This document shows positions 11,504 through 25,201 of a stretch of 64,000 nt of DNA, piece by piece. The translations under genes were made by a program, and so were the position numbers. The DNA is from Neurospora tetrasperma FGSC 2508. Its lineage: Eukaryota > Ascomycota > Sordariomycetes > Sordariales > Sordariaceae. The notes beneath the pieces are model-generated. The model saw nothing but the letters and a program-made list of their open reading frames with translations. It searched no databases and had not been told where the DNA came from. The first letter of the stretch is position 1. The number at the start of each line of letters is the position of its first letter. Location of the stretch: contig NW_009799100.1 in the NCBI RefSeq assembly GCF_000213175.1, positions 4,281,099-4,345,098 on the forward strand, given 5' to 3'.

Positions 11504-13599
11504 ATGTGCGGCATCCACGCCGTCCTCACCCCCCCAGGCGTCACCCACATCGTCTCTTCAGACTTGACTCGCTGTCTCTGCAACCGCGGTCCAGATTACC
11601 TCGGCGAGGTTGAAAGGCGCGTCACCTCTTCAACCAACAACGACTCAACGGACTGCTGGACATTAAAGCTCACGTCCACCGTCCTCGCCCTTCGCGGCGA
11701 TCACGTCGCTAAACAACCGCTCTCCGACTCGGACGCGGACAAAGGCTCCGTGCTCTGCTGGAACGGCGAGGCTTGGCGCATCAATGGTGAACCCGTCAGT
11801 GGCAACGATGGAGAGGAGATTTGGCGGATGCTGAGGGGAGTGGAAGCTAGTGCTTCTGTGATTACTACTCCTATTTCGATGCAAGAGGAGAAGGAAAAGC
11901 ATATCCTGGATGTCTTCCGAGCCATTGAAGGTCCGTTTGCCTTTGTTTACTGGCATGAGGCGGGCCGGAAAGTCTTCTTTGGCAGGGACCGGCTGGGAAG
12001 GAGGTCGCTTATGATGAAGAGGGATGAGCGGACTGGAGAGGTGGTGTTATCGAGTGTTGCGGAGGGGTTGAGCGGTGGTGATACCAACGCCAATCCCAAC
12101 GCCAACGGGTGGAAGGAAGTGGAGGCTGATGGGATTTATGTGCTTGATTGGGGCATGTTGCCTTTGTCAGGCGAGGGTGTAACATCCGCGGTGTTGCAGC
12201 CGGTGCGAAGGGATTGGATCGAGGGTGTTGACCCCGCCGAGTTTGTGAGTACCTTGCGTTGCCGTTTGTGACTTTTTCTGTGTTGTTGAATTTCGTATCT
12301 TGCGAATACGCGCGGCATGGCTATATCATGGGTAAGGGTGTTGTTCAAACTCACTACTCTCTCTCTGCAGGTTTCCAGCATCGGCACATTCAACAAGTCT
12401 CTCCCACCCGCCTCGGGCTACGCGCCCCTGTCAGCAACTTCCCCCTCGGTAGCTGCGCTGAAGCAACAACTTATCGACTCCCTCTCTCTGCGCGTTCTCA
12501 ACATTCCGCAGCCTCCGAATGCAGACAGAGTAGCACACGACACTCGCGTCGCGGTTCTTTTCTCCGGAGGTTTGGATTGCACTGTCCTTGCGAGACTAGC
12601 GCACGAGGTTATGGACCCGGAGCAAGGGATCGATCTCCTGAACGTGGCGTTCGAAAACCCGCGCGTTGTGGCCCAGCTCCGCAAGGATCATGCCAAGAAC
12701 AACGGCGGCAATGGTGAGGTCGATGTCGACAGCATCGATTTCTACGAGGCCTGTCCCGACAGAGTTACTGGCAGAAAGTCGTTCGCCGAGCTGCAGAGAG
12801 TCTGTCCTGGACGGGCCTTCCGGTTTGTAGCTGTAAGTTGTCATTTGTCCCTTTGGTTTCCCGTCCACTATGTTCCATTCGCACCGATCCATCCCTCTCT
12901 AACATATCGCTTTCCCATACTCACCAGGTGAACGTCCCCTATACCGAAACCCTTTCCCACCGCCAACAGGTGATCTCCCTCATCTACCCGCACAACACCG
13001 AAATGGATCTCTCCATCGGCTACGCCCTCTACTTCGCCGCGCGCGGCCAAGGCGCGTGCACCCACCTAGACGGCTGGGTGGAAGAGGAGTACACCTCCCC
13101 GGCCCGCGTCCTTCTGTCCGGCTTGGGAGCCGACGAACTCTTCGGTGGTTATTCCCGCCACCCGTCCGCCTATGAGAGGGCCGGCTATGCCGGTCTTGTT
13201 GATGAACTCTTGCTAGACGTGGGTCGTCTGGGCAAGCGGAACCTTGGTCGCGATGATCGGGCCATGTCTCACTGGAGTAAGGAGGTGAGGTTTCCCTTTC
13301 TGGATGAGAGGCTAGTAAGGTGGGCCGTGGACACTCCGGCGTGGGAGAAGTGTGACTTTGAGAACGAGGGAGGGGAAGTCGAACCTGGTAAGCGAGTTCT
13401 GAGGCTGCTTGCTCTGGAATTGGGTATGGAAGGCGTGGCGAAGGAGAAGAAAAGGGCCGTAAGTTTGACAACTTTTTCTGGGACTCATCGTGATGAAAGA
13501 AAAGGTTCTGGCTGACGCCTACAAACACAGATTCAATTCGGCGCAAGAACCGCCAAGATGGAAAGCGGAAGGGTAAAAGGAACCACCCTGATCTCCTAA
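11504..13599 (+). CDS. Asparagine synthetase domain-containing protein (ASNSD1-like)
   Basis: Four exons: 11504-12244, 12371-12832, 12928-13458 and 13531-13599, all introns phase 0, giving 600 aa. It opens with MCGIHAV, so Cys2 could be the N-terminal nucleophile of a class II glutamine amidotransferase domain (residues about 1-215; NRGPDYLG and GRDRLGRRS are family-like). The C-terminal half has the PP-loop ATP pyrophosphatase motif FSGGLDC near residue 310, then LSGLGADELFGGY and the terminal GARTAKMESGRVKGT block typical of this branch (yeast YML096W, human ASNSD1). Classical asparagine synthetase is a separate family branch, and the physiological reaction of this one is not settled. The usual glutaminase His/Asn residues cannot be verified by eye. 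The gene starts just downstream of the initiator tRNA. Confidence 0.9.
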
Positions 13600-14880
13600 A
13601 TAATCACGATCCTAGTCACTGAGTTCAGTTCACCCGCTCGATGGCTTGCTTCCAAATCCGAATCCGAGAATAGTCCAAGACCCCCCCTGGAACCTTGCGG
13701 TGATGATTTTTACAGATACTTCCGAGTCACCGGTCCAACCAGATCCGACAACCCTTGCATGTTGCAGGGCTTGCGAATTTGCTGGGCTCCGTGTCGTCGT
13801 GGTTTTGGTTTTGTTGCAGGATCGAAGCCCTTCCCGGGGCTCGGCTCGCTTGCCTTTCCTTGCTTGTGCAGTTGTCTTTTTTTTTTGCAATTCTAATTGC
13901 TCTCGACAATGATGTACAAAAGGCAGATCTGAGCTTGGTCGAAAGGGGTCTTTGGATGGGTTCGGACTTTGGAAGCATGCACTACAGGCAAGATGGGAGA
14001 GAGCTGTTAGTGCAGCGCTCCTCACCTCTGTTTACTCACGTAGTCGAGATAGTATATTCTACTGTATATAATCAATATGACCATTAGAATTATATCTTCA
14101 CTGCCAAAATTATACGAGCTACGATCGCGAACCCACCCATACGGCCTGCTTCGCTAGGGAGAGAGCATGCAGACAAGACTCCCCTTTTCAAAATAAAGTG
14201 GTGAGTGGCTGGTCACAAGCCGACAGCATGCAAATCATCTCACATTATCATGTAATGAAGAAAATCAATATACTCACGGGGGCATATGAAAGAAGGTGAC
14301 AATGGGCGTAATGTCCGCTCATCGGGTCTGTTTCATATGTCAGCTAGGAGGAACACGCAACTCCAAGTCTGTATATACATATCCTTACAACAACAATCTC
14401 GAGGTCCCTTCTGCCGGTGATTTTGGTATCGTTCAAGTCCCGGTTTTGTCTGATATCTCCGTCCGTACCGAACGTCCCAATCTCCTGTGCCGTTGCGAGC
14501 GGTTTGAATCCATTTTCCCGATACCCGCTCAACGGCGATCGTCGTGCTTCGGATGGGCCGTCCGCCCAAAGCTCCTTCGACTTTGTGTGATGCCCGTTCA
14601 GATCGCCGTTGGACGAAGGCCGCTGGCCGGATCGTGATCTGTCCCTTGGCGTGATTTTTCAAGGACCGTGTACCCCCCGTTCCGCCTTCTTTATAGCAAT
14701 AAGCTCTCCTGCGACAGATATGTGACTTTGTGGGGACGTCCGAGAAGCCGAGTCGGCGCTGAACATGACCCAAACAATGACAGGAAACTCCGTAAACGCC
14801 AAGCATATTTTCCCGGCCCCCGATCAAATCCGAACATGGGTGTAGAATAACCGGAAGCAATACCAGAAGAATAAAACAAA
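13600..14880. other. Convergent intergenic region
   Basis: About 1.3 kb between two convergent genes, expected to hold both 3' UTRs. Apparent frames of up to 183 codons on the minus strand (14333-14884) show no domain and low-quality composition. I see no gene. Confidence 0.5.
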
Positions 14881-15624
14881 TCACCTCCTCCCCGTCAACC
14901 CAGGCGCCGCATTGAAGCGCTCCTCGCGCTCGGTCATGAACATGATCTGCACCCAGTACTCCTTGCTATCTGGGTCCCAAAACTCAAACTGCTTATCCTC
15001 GCGCTTATCCAACTCGCGCGCCGGGATCTTGAACCCACACGTCTCGTACGGCTCCGCGGCGACCAGGAGGTACTGGTAGTTCCTGTCCGGTTCCTCGACC
15101 CTTTGGCTAAAGGCGCTCATGACCTGCCACTTGGGTGTGACGCCCGGGGCGATATCCGGGTACTGCAGCTGGAACAGTAATCCCTGCTGGCGGGTGATGG
15201 GGTCGCGCACTTTCGTGATCTTGTATCCGGGGCGACCAATCTTGACCACGTTCTTGCGCACGCCGCCGGCGCCCAGTCCCAAAGCGGCGAAACCCGCGCC
15301 GACGACGCCGACGGGGAGACCCGTCTGTGGGTCGACTTCGCCTTTGCCTTCCTTTTGCTCGCGGGCGGCACGGCGAGCGAGGTTTGTTTGATGCTTCTTG
15401 CCTTGGGTGTGGGCGAGGTAGGAGCCGTCGTTTTGGTGCACCGTCAAACACAGACGGCATTCGAAGGAGCCGAGATGGTTACGGAAGATGTAAGGGTCCT
15501 TGTCGAGATCGATAGTCTCAAGGGCGAGCTTGCGCAGACGCTCGCGACGGTCGGCGTTGGTGGCGGAGTGGGAGGCTACGCCGCCGCCGCCGAATTTGGA
15601 GCCCGCGCGGTTCTGGTAATCCAT
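14881..15624 (-). CDS. prp11: Splicing factor 3a subunit 2 (SF3a66 / Prp11)
   Basis: An intronless frame of 247 aa, start ATG at 15624. The N-terminus MDYQNRAGSKFGGGG is the family signature. A matrin-type C2H2 zinc finger lies at residues 56-78 (Cys56, Cys59, His72, His78; LAHTQGKKHQTNLA). The following conserved block includes GRPGYKITKVRDP, LLFQLQYPDI, NYQYLLVAAEPYE and FWDPDSKEYWVQIMF. It is a U2 snRNP component (SF3a complex) that contacts U2 snRNA/branch-site regions and is needed for prespliceosome formation in the nucleus. The length is close to yeast Prp11 and shorter than the animal protein, which has a long Pro-rich tail. It stands divergently to the CoA-transferase gene. Confidence 0.95.
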   Translation of the reverse strand: MDYQNRAGSKFGGGGVASHSATNADRRERLRKLALETIDLDKDPYIFRNHLGSFECRLCLTVHQNDGSYLAHTQGKKHQTNLARRAAREQKEGKGEVDPQTGLPVGVVGAGFAALGLGAGGVRKNVVKIGRPGYKITKVRDPITRQQGLLFQLQYPDIAPGVTPKWQVMSAFSQRVEEPDRNYQYLLVAAEPYETCGFKIPARELDKREDKQFEFWDPDSKEYWVQIMFMTEREERFNAAPGLTGRR

Positions 15625-16511
15625 GTTGTTTTCGTTATTGTATCTCTTATTATCAGACTAGATCGTGTGGAATTTGAGGGGGGGGATGTATGTGTGTCGT
15701 GTCAGCAATGTGGTCGAGATAAGGCGATGGACCGTGGGTGAGGTTATGGGTTTCGATGATGGATGATATCAGGTGTAATTGATGGGACAGGTGTGGACTC
15801 CCCAAGACGCGGCGTGGAAAAGTCTCGACAGGCGTTCAGGCGAAAGAGACTGAGCGTTCTGATTGGTCAGCTGATGGCAGCTGCCAACCTTCAGTGTTAG
15901 CGACAATGCAGGAGGTTTGAGTTGACATCGATTAGTACAGAGCAAAGCCATGGCCTGATGAGGCTGTGAATTGCATTTCGGTTGACAAATTGTGATCTAG
16001 TTTTCTATTCAACATCTTAAGAGCGCGCATGTCCCTTCCTCACCTCCTCTTGGACTTGATAGAGCTGTTTCGACATGGTGTATAGGGTCATGGCCGCTAT
16101 CGTTTCCATCACACCACAAGGTCGAACAATTTCATGTAGTAGGAAAGCGTATTTAACTGTATTGTCAATATCTACTTTGGACGACTACTGTCACCCGGAA
16201 TAACAATTACTACTCTGCATCGTGGGGTTCGTTTCATCGTGGCCGATGCCGCTGAGTTCGTGGGCGCTTGCCGTCTCAATACCGGAATGGCGCTGGAAGG
16301 TGTGCTGTAAACCTCGGGAACCGGCGGCTAGACCCCCGGAATTGCGGGGAAGGAACGGCAATGGCTTCCGTTCTTCTCCACCGATCGCCGGTATAGAGTA
16401 GCATACATACCTCTAGTACTTGTCATCCTGTCTTGGCTGAAGCTCCCATGGGCCTAGTTACTAGCTTATGACCGTTTGTTTCTCGATGTGTTGTGATAGA
16501 CTCTGTACAAT
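15625..16511. other. Divergent intergenic region
   Basis: About 0.9 kb between the divergent SF3a2 and CoA-transferase genes, which should contain both promoters. No coding frame, repeat or RNA gene recognised. Confidence 0.5.
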
Positions 16512-18007
16512 ATGATGCGCCGCAGTTTGTTCAAGGCCATCTGTGCTTCGGCGCTGAGCCGTTCCTTTCCGGCGACAACTCGTCGTTGCTTCGCCAGCTC
16601 CCCAGTCCGTTTCGCGGATGGAACACTTCCTCTTGAGGGTTATCGTGTGCTAGACATGACCAGAGTGCTGGCTGGGGTAAGAAGACAACTCACCCTCACA
16701 CTGGGACGAGCTGACATGCTCTTCCATCCAGCCTTACTGTACACAAATTCTAGGAGATCTTGGGTGAGTCCATCGACCCCAAAGTGCGCGAGCGCCAGCT
16801 GAGACCCTTTGAGCGCAGAAGTGATCAAGATCGAGCATCCCGTAAGAGGCGACGATACTCGAGCATGGGGGCCACCGTATGCCAGCTACAAGTCCGGTTC
16901 GTCCATGGAGGGACCGGGTGAATCAGCCTATTTTCTGGGAGTCAACCGAAACAAGAAGTCGCTTGCCCTTTCATTCCAAGATCCAGCAGGCGTGGAGATA
17001 CTGCAGAAGCTGGCGGCCAAGTGTGACATCCTCGTGGAAAACTACATCCCGGGATCGCTCAAGAAGTATGGCTTGGACTACGAGACTCTCCGCCAGATCA
17101 ACCCAGCACTCATCTACGCATCCATTACCGGCTATGGACAGACTGGGCCGTACTCAAAGCGGGCTGGCTACGATGTTATGGTGGAAGCCGAATTTGGCCT
17201 TATGCACATCACCGGTAATAGGGATGGCCCGCCGGTCAAGGTCGGCGTGGCCGTGACGGATCTCACCACCGGATTGTATACGAGCAACAGTATCATGGCG
17301 GCCCTGCTTGCCCGTGCCAAAACAGGCAGAGGGCAATGGATTGATGCTTGCTTGAGCGACTGCCAGACGGCCACCCTAGCGAATATCGCAAGCAGCTCCC
17401 TGATCAGCGGAAAGAAGGACTCGGGCCGGTGGGGAACGGCCCATCGTAAGTGTCCCCACGTTGATCCCTTCTGTCGGGCAATAGGCCGCTAACAACCATA
17501 GCCTCAATTGTTCCGTATAAGGCATTCGAAACCAAGGATGGTGATATCCTCTTTGGCGGAGGAAACGATCGATTATTCGGCATCTTATGCGACGGCCTGG
17601 GTCGGCCCGAGTGGAAGGATGACCCAAAGTACAAGATCAACGCGCAGCGGGTAGCGAACCGGGTCGAGCTCGAGGCGGAGATCGAGAAGATTACAAAGAC
17701 CAAGACGACTCAGGAATGGCTGGACGTCTTTGAGGGTAAAGGGCTGCCTTATGCTGCGATTAACGACATTCTCACCACCCTCACTCACGAGCATACCCTT
17801 GCTCGCAACATGGTGGTTGAGGTAGAACATGAAGAGTGTGGGCCCATCAAGATGGTGAACTCGCCTGTCAAGTACTCGGAGACAACTCCCACGATTAGAA
17901 GTCCGCCACCTACGCTAGGACAGCATACCGACGAGGTCTTGAGGGATCATGTAGGCTTGAGCGACGAGCAAATACGCCAGCTGAGGGAAAAGGGGGTAGT
18001 GAGGTGA
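16512..18007 (+). CDS. Mitochondrial class III (CaiB/SUGCT-type) CoA-transferase
   Basis: Four exons: 16512-16676, 16732-16763 (only 32 nt), 16814-17445 and 17502-18007, giving 444 aa. The micro-exon restores the invariant family stretch: LDMTRVLAG | PYCTQILGDLG | AEVIKIEHP. Residues 1-35 are Arg/Ser-rich without acidic residues (MMRRSLFKAICAS...), a good mitochondrial targeting sequence. Family landmarks include NRNKKSLAL, DILVENYIPGSL, ASITGYGQTGPYSKRAGYD (the Asp of this motif is probably the catalytic residue forming acyl-anhydride intermediates) and GLMHITG. Closest by pattern to succinyl-CoA:glutarate CoA-transferase of lysine/glutarate catabolism, but related enzymes use other dicarboxylates, so the substrate is inferred. 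Start: first of two adjacent ATGs. Confidence 0.92.
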
Positions 18008-18618
18008 TGGCTATCGTGGTAGTGTAAGTATAGATGGTGGTTAATAGTTGTCGAGTTTGTTAGTTGTTAGCGCAGCATCACAAAATGAAGTCCCTTCAAC
18101 ATCGTTTCAATTTTGCTTTGCCGTGGGGACGGGTTAGGGTTATATATGCGTCTCACGTGGTCAATGCTGTCGCTACACTGAATGGCAGTGAGCTACAACT
18201 GCACTCAATGCCCTTCCGGCTTCCCCGTACTATTCCAGCTCAGGTTCTGAACATCATCCCATTTCGGGAAGCCGCGACGCCTTTCATTCCTTCCAACTTT
18301 CGCCTTTTTTTTAGGTTCTCCCACCTATTTCTTTTTCCGTTTTCTTAGATCTTTCGTCTTATGTGCAGTGACTCGCAAACCTCTTTGGTGGAAAGGTTTG
18401 TCATGGAGAGTTTTGCAATAACGGCTAGAAGGAAGATTTCATGACATTGTCGACAGAAGCGTAGTTCATAAACAAGGACGATAATATCATTAGTGAGTCT
18501 ACACATACTCCAGATGTCAGTCGCAATCAACACACTAAAATCGATCGTGTATCACCAAGGTTAAATCATAAGCACCATATAACACACCTACCCATCTTTA
18601 AATCCAACCTTCACCACC
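18008..18618. other. Intergenic region before PHD-finger gene
   Basis: About 0.6 kb holding the 3' end of the CoA-transferase transcript and the promoter of the PHD gene. No further gene seen. Confidence 0.5.
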
Positions 18619-20433
18619 ATGGCAGACCAGACACCAAACGTGGGAAGCCAACAGACGTCCAAGCCGTCAACGCCGAATCTGACTCCCGGCTCGGGGCCTA
18701 CCATTTCGTCCTCCGCATCAACCTCGTCGGCACGGCCATACGTACCACAGTTTTCGGCTGCTACACAGCTCATTCTTCAGCGTCTGAAGGCCAAGGAGGG
18801 AAAGAATGATGGCGGTAGTAGTTTCAGTTCAGTCGTATCATCGAAAACGACGGTGATCACGGGCAGCAGTCATATCAAGGTTGAGCAAGATGCGTTCGAG
18901 GACGCGAAGAAGAGGCTTGTGGCGGGCACGGGGATAAAAACCTCGACATCCATGAGCTTAAAAATGCCCCTGGTCCAGCCGAGCATCAAGATGCCAACGC
19001 CAGCACCTACGACGACAGTCAAGAAGAACCTTTCTCTGCCAAGCGCGTCGACAGCACCACGTGCTGCTTCAGGTTCAGGTTCGAACTCAACGACCCTTTC
19101 ACTGCCGCTACCGCCGCCGCCGCCGCCGCCTCCTCCTCCAAAACACAAATCATTAACCTTCAAGAGCGGCACAACGAGTGCCATAAAGAACATCAACAGC
19201 GGTCTCACGGCATCAGGCAAAGTCTCGGTAGTCAAACCACCCAAGCCTCCTGCCGCTGCCGCCGCCGCCGCCGCCGAAAGTAAATCCAAAAAGGCGAAGA
19301 CGTCAACAGGTAACCCAGTCGGGCGTCCCCCCAACACCAGCAAAGCCGGAGCCGCAGCCGCAGAATCCAGCGCTGCCACCACCAACACCACCACTGGTGG
19401 TGGTCACAGACGAAAACGCATCAAACAACAACAAGACGCGGACGAATTTAGCAGTCTCTCCAGTCTCTCTGATGTATCCGAGGTCGAAGACGCCGCCGTC
19501 ACCTCCACCCTCTCAGGCGCTGCTGCCGCCGCCCAAACCTCCCTCCTCACCATGACCAAATCCGGCCGCCAAGTCCTCAAACCCACAACCTACAGCCCCG
19601 CGGCCGTCGACGCCGCCAACAAGAAACACCGCAGCACGGCATCAACACACCACTACGGCAAGCGCACAGCCGAGCAAGCCTTGTGCAAGAAATGCACGCG
19701 GATGCATAGTCCCGCCCAAAACCCAATGGTGTTCTGCGACGGGTGCAACGAAGGGTGGCACCAGCGGTGTCATGACCCCCGCATCGAAACGGAAGTCATC
19801 CGTGATCCGACCAAGGGTTGGGTATGTTCGCTGTGTGTGGCGAAGAGGGAAGGGGGAAACAAGGGTTTGAGTGGTAAGAAGGGGCAGCAGAGACGGGAAC
19901 TACTAGAGCAGCAACAACAACAACAACAACAACAAGCAAAGGTCGCGACGAGGGAAAGTTGGGCAGATAAACCACCTCAACAAAAACGCGCTTATCTGTC
20001 GACGTTGCCGCCGCAGGAGCTGGTGGGATTGATCATGGCTGCGTTGGAGGTGAAGCCTGATTTGCCGATATTTCCTGGTTCTTCTCCTGGTACTACTAGT
20101 ACATTCAAGGGGTCCAACAACAACAATAACAACAGCAACAGCAATGGAAAGGGACACAAGGGCTCTTCGGGACCGAATGGCAAGAGTCTAAAAGATGTGA
20201 TTCTCTCCCGAGAAACGAGCCAAGAAAACCAAGGCGGAGAGGAAGGTGATGAAGAAGAGTACGACCCGCTAGTGGCTCTGTGGCCTGAGCCGGGCAAGGG
20301 TCTGTACAGCACGCTACCCTTTGACGTGGACGATGATGATTATATGGTGGACAACGGCGACTTTGAGGCTTTCAGTTCGATTGTGTATGATGATAGAGGG
20401 AGAAAGGTGCTGGAGAATGGCTTGAGGGTATAG
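18619..20433 (+). CDS. PHD-finger protein with low-complexity tracts (604 aa)
   Basis: An intronless 604-codon frame; the ATG has a strong context (caccATGgc). A single C4HC3 PHD finger occupies residues about 355-405: CKKC, then FCDGC, GWHQRCHDP and a closing WVCSLC. Upstream lie a Pro run (codon tract near 19110-19140), an Ala run (19254-19275) and basic patches such as RRKRIKQQQ and SKKAKT. A short GRPPNTS near a basic patch is AT-hook-like. Downstream are Gln and Asn runs and an acidic C-terminus. PHD fingers read histone H3 tails, so a chromatin role in the nucleus is likely. The aromatic cage typical of H3K4me3 readers is not obvious to me, so the ligand is unknown. Highly repeat-rich coding sequence may vary in length between strains. 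Confidence 0.85.
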   Translation: MADQTPNVGSQQTSKPSTPNLTPGSGPTISSSASTSSARPYVPQFSAATQLILQRLKAKEGKNDGGSSFSSVVSSKTTVITGSSHIKVEQDAFEDAKKRLVAGTGIKTSTSMSLKMPLVQPSIKMPTPAPTTTVKKNLSLPSASTAPRAASGSGSNSTTLSLPLPPPPPPPPPPKHKSLTFKSGTTSAIKNINSGLTASGKVSVVKPPKPPAAAAAAAAESKSKKAKTSTGNPVGRPPNTSKAGAAAAESSAATTNTTTGGGHRRKRIKQQQDADEFSSLSSLSDVSEVEDAAVTSTLSGAAAAAQTSLLTMTKSGRQVLKPTTYSPAAVDAANKKHRSTASTHHYGKRTAEQALCKKCTRMHSPAQNPMVFCDGCNEGWHQRCHDPRIETEVIRDPTKGWVCSLCVAKREGGNKGLSGKKGQQRRELLEQQQQQQQQQAKVATRESWADKPPQQKRAYLSTLPPQELVGLIMAALEVKPDLPIFPGSSPGTTSTFKGSNNNNNNSNSNGKGHKGSSGPNGKSLKDVILSRETSQENQGGEEGDEEEYDPLVALWPEPGKGLYSTLPFDVDDDDYMVDNGDFEAFSSIVYDDRGRKVLENGLRV

Positions 20434-21187
20434 GAAGACTCCGAACGTGTCTCTCGCGGGAATCGGCAGTTCCTCGCCTCAAGAAAGGTACGGGGCGAGA
20501 CGAGCTAGGTAGGGGAGGGACAGGAGGTCAGATACAGGGTAAATAGCTGGGCTTGGCCTCTGATATCAGCGTTGATTATACTACGTGTCATGTACGATAA
20601 GCATGAGCTGAACCCACTGTCCTAGGTTTGCCACTTTGAAAGGACATTTACTTGCTCGCAGTTTCTTGAGCCGTTTGGATCATCATATCATGGATTGTGG
20701 GGTTTCCGTGCCCCCGAGAAAATGCAGCGAACTGGCGACAACCCATCTGGTAGCTTTGAGCAGGTGCAAGTTGTATTTCAACGTGGGCAAGCGAATGCTC
20801 GATTCGGTTACTAGATATGCAAACATCTCTATCATCACGCCATACGCAACATTCATGTCTCTTGCCGTTTTTATTCTCCCCCGTTGCTCGCTTCAGGGCT
20901 TCCCAGTTCCTCGCCCAGAAGATGCAGTCCATACATTATGTTTCTGTACTTATTCAGCCATATATGCGGAATGGAAAATTCGCCTACTATCAGCAAAAGC
21001 GTCTCTGCCATCAGATATTTCAACAGCACCGCGAGCTAGCAAAGACGTCAAAGCCAAGTATAAGGGGTACCCAGATACTGCCGCCCCGCAGCACAACCTC
21101 TTCTCCCTTTCGCCATCACTATTACGCCCCCTTCCCCCCCAAGAAAACCAATACTCATTATTCAGACAGCGAGAAGACGTAGCGCAA
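20434..21187. other. Convergent intergenic region
   Basis: About 0.75 kb between the PHD gene and cot-1, which converge here. It should contain both 3' UTRs. A 309-codon plus-strand frame running from here into cot-1 is the antisense shadow of the cot-1 last exon. Confidence 0.55.
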
Positions 21188-23243
<2,056 letters not shown>

Positions 23244-25201
23244 CTTAGTACCTTGTCTCTAAACGGTAAACAGTGGATTCCGGGTGTATGTAGCGGGAAG
23301 GGCGCAAGCGAGCTCAGACGAGATTCCGAGGGACGGCAGATGGAGAAAGGATCAGAGTCGAGCTCCCAGACCGATCGATGGGATCTTTGCGCACAGAAAG
23401 GGGTTTGTGTACAAGACGGGAGGAAAGGAGGTTGCTTTTTCTTGGGACCAGGGTCCAACGAGGATCGAACGACGGTTGGCTAGATGGTAGGGATGGGAAT
23501 CGATGGCGGCCAGGCTGGGGGGGCAGGTGGTTGAGTGGCACCGTCCGAAGTGGAAGTGTCCCGCTGGAACGTGCAGTCGATAGGTGAGGTGTGGAAGTGG
23601 AAGCAAAGTGGAAGCGTGACGGGACGGAGCCTCTCCAGCCTACAGGAAGGAGTCTGACAGGAGCACTGGCTGGAGGCGATTCAGGGCGCTGTAATTCGGA
23701 GGACCTACGGACGACGGACGTATCAGAAGAACGGAAGCAGGTGGGGCAGGGTCCCTGCGGTATCAGTAGTGTATAAATCAAGACCTAGAGGTAACGTGGA
23801 ACCTACCTAACAGATCCCATCTATAAGTGACCAAGACATACACTGTGATGATATGAGACAGTCACGGGCGCGTTCGAAGGACACCTTGAATAACAACAGA
23901 CAACTAGCAGCATCTTCACGTTTCTGTTTTCTGTTGCCACAGGACGCTGGCCTCGATGTGAATCCGGTACACGTACACGATGCCCAGGAATAAGGAGGTC
24001 GTAGAAAGAGGGGTTCCATGTTTGGGATGACATGCCCAGGTCCAGTGGTGAGCTCCAGGACGAAACAGGACCATCTAACTATGGGGTGCCCTGGTCAACC
24101 TGAAAACCCCTGACTCCAACCTCATCGTCGTCAACTGGTTGCTGTCTTTTCCGCACTGCTGTCATCCTCTTTTGCCTCACGAGCACACTAAACCACCAGT
24201 CCCCCGAGTGTTGAAGCTCGACGCAACGGCATTGGACCTAGAGAGCATCGAGACTCTGGTCCGGGAATTTATTACTGGCTGGGAGCGGGCACTCCCGGGT
24301 CTGCAATTGATCGAAGGGGCATCCCGGTGGAGCTGAAGGTGGGGTGAACACGCTTAGCGCCATTGACACCGCATCTTCCCTGGGTGCTCCTGTTCTTTCA
24401 GGGGTTGCAGCGTCTTGGAACAGTTGTGCCCATTGACCACGCAGGAGGTCATCGTGATCGCTGACAGTACATGAAGCCCAAGTCGACACGACCGAGTATA
24501 CAATTACTGTAGAGACATCCTCTACAATGCTTCAGCAGAGAAGCCAGGGAAAGTAAGAACACGGAACAGATAGCTCGACGTATACAAGCTTATGTACCCT
24601 TTGCAGACGCTTTGAGAACCTATAGTTCTGGCTCAAGTAGATGGAACCTGCTTCAATCGGGCTCAAGAGACGGCAGACAAACCCTCCAGGTTATGAGAAT
24701 GAAGTCCAGAGATGAAGCTATCTTGAAACTCTCAAGACTTCATCTTGGGCTGTTCCAAGTCTGCGTACAAGTAGTCTGCATTTATACTGGCATGACGTGC
24801 GGTTGACCTTCGCATATGGCTCGTGCACAACCACTAAACGCGATGAAAGATGCCGGCAGGTGGGTGCCGCCGCGGGAATGCCTTATCGGCTTATCTCGAT
24901 AAGAAAGTGTGTCCGGGAATGGATTTTGGCAGTCGGGTGCTCCGCTGCACCGGCCCCAAGTCCTCGACGGAGCTCCTACGGAGTCGCTGTCCGTAGTCCG
25001 TACAATCATCACGGAATCCCGTCGTCCTCTTCAAGTTGTCTTTCCAACTGTGACGTCTCCCGCGAGAAACGCCCCCCGAGCTCTCCCTACGATACCCCTC
25101 GCGCCGTCACAGTAAGCTGCATGCGCCCGTAATTGCGCAAACTCCATCACCACACGACATACATTAGAGGAATAGCATCAGCCGGCGCAACACTTTATAC
25201 C
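23244..25201. other. Divergent cot-1 / TIM54 intergenic region
   Basis: About 2 kb separating the two start codons. The part near cot-1 is probably a long leader: a candidate 52-nt minus-strand leader intron lies at 23755-23806 (GTAGGT donor, CTGAT branch, CCGCAG acceptor). Three GATCGA hexamers occur (23373-23378, 23463-23468, 24309-24314). No coding gene is supported here. Confidence 0.5.
23755..23806 (-). other. Candidate leader intron of cot-1
   Basis: Read on the minus strand: TTAG|GTAGGT at the donor, CTACTGATACCGCAG|G at the branch and acceptor, 52 nt. The signals are good for this group, but only transcript data could confirm that cot-1 mRNA starts upstream of here. Confidence 0.35.

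Noticed and set aside
14333-14884. 183-codon minus-strand frame downstream of SF3a2
   Set aside because: No family motif, no good start, and it lies in the expected 3' UTR overlap of two convergent genes.
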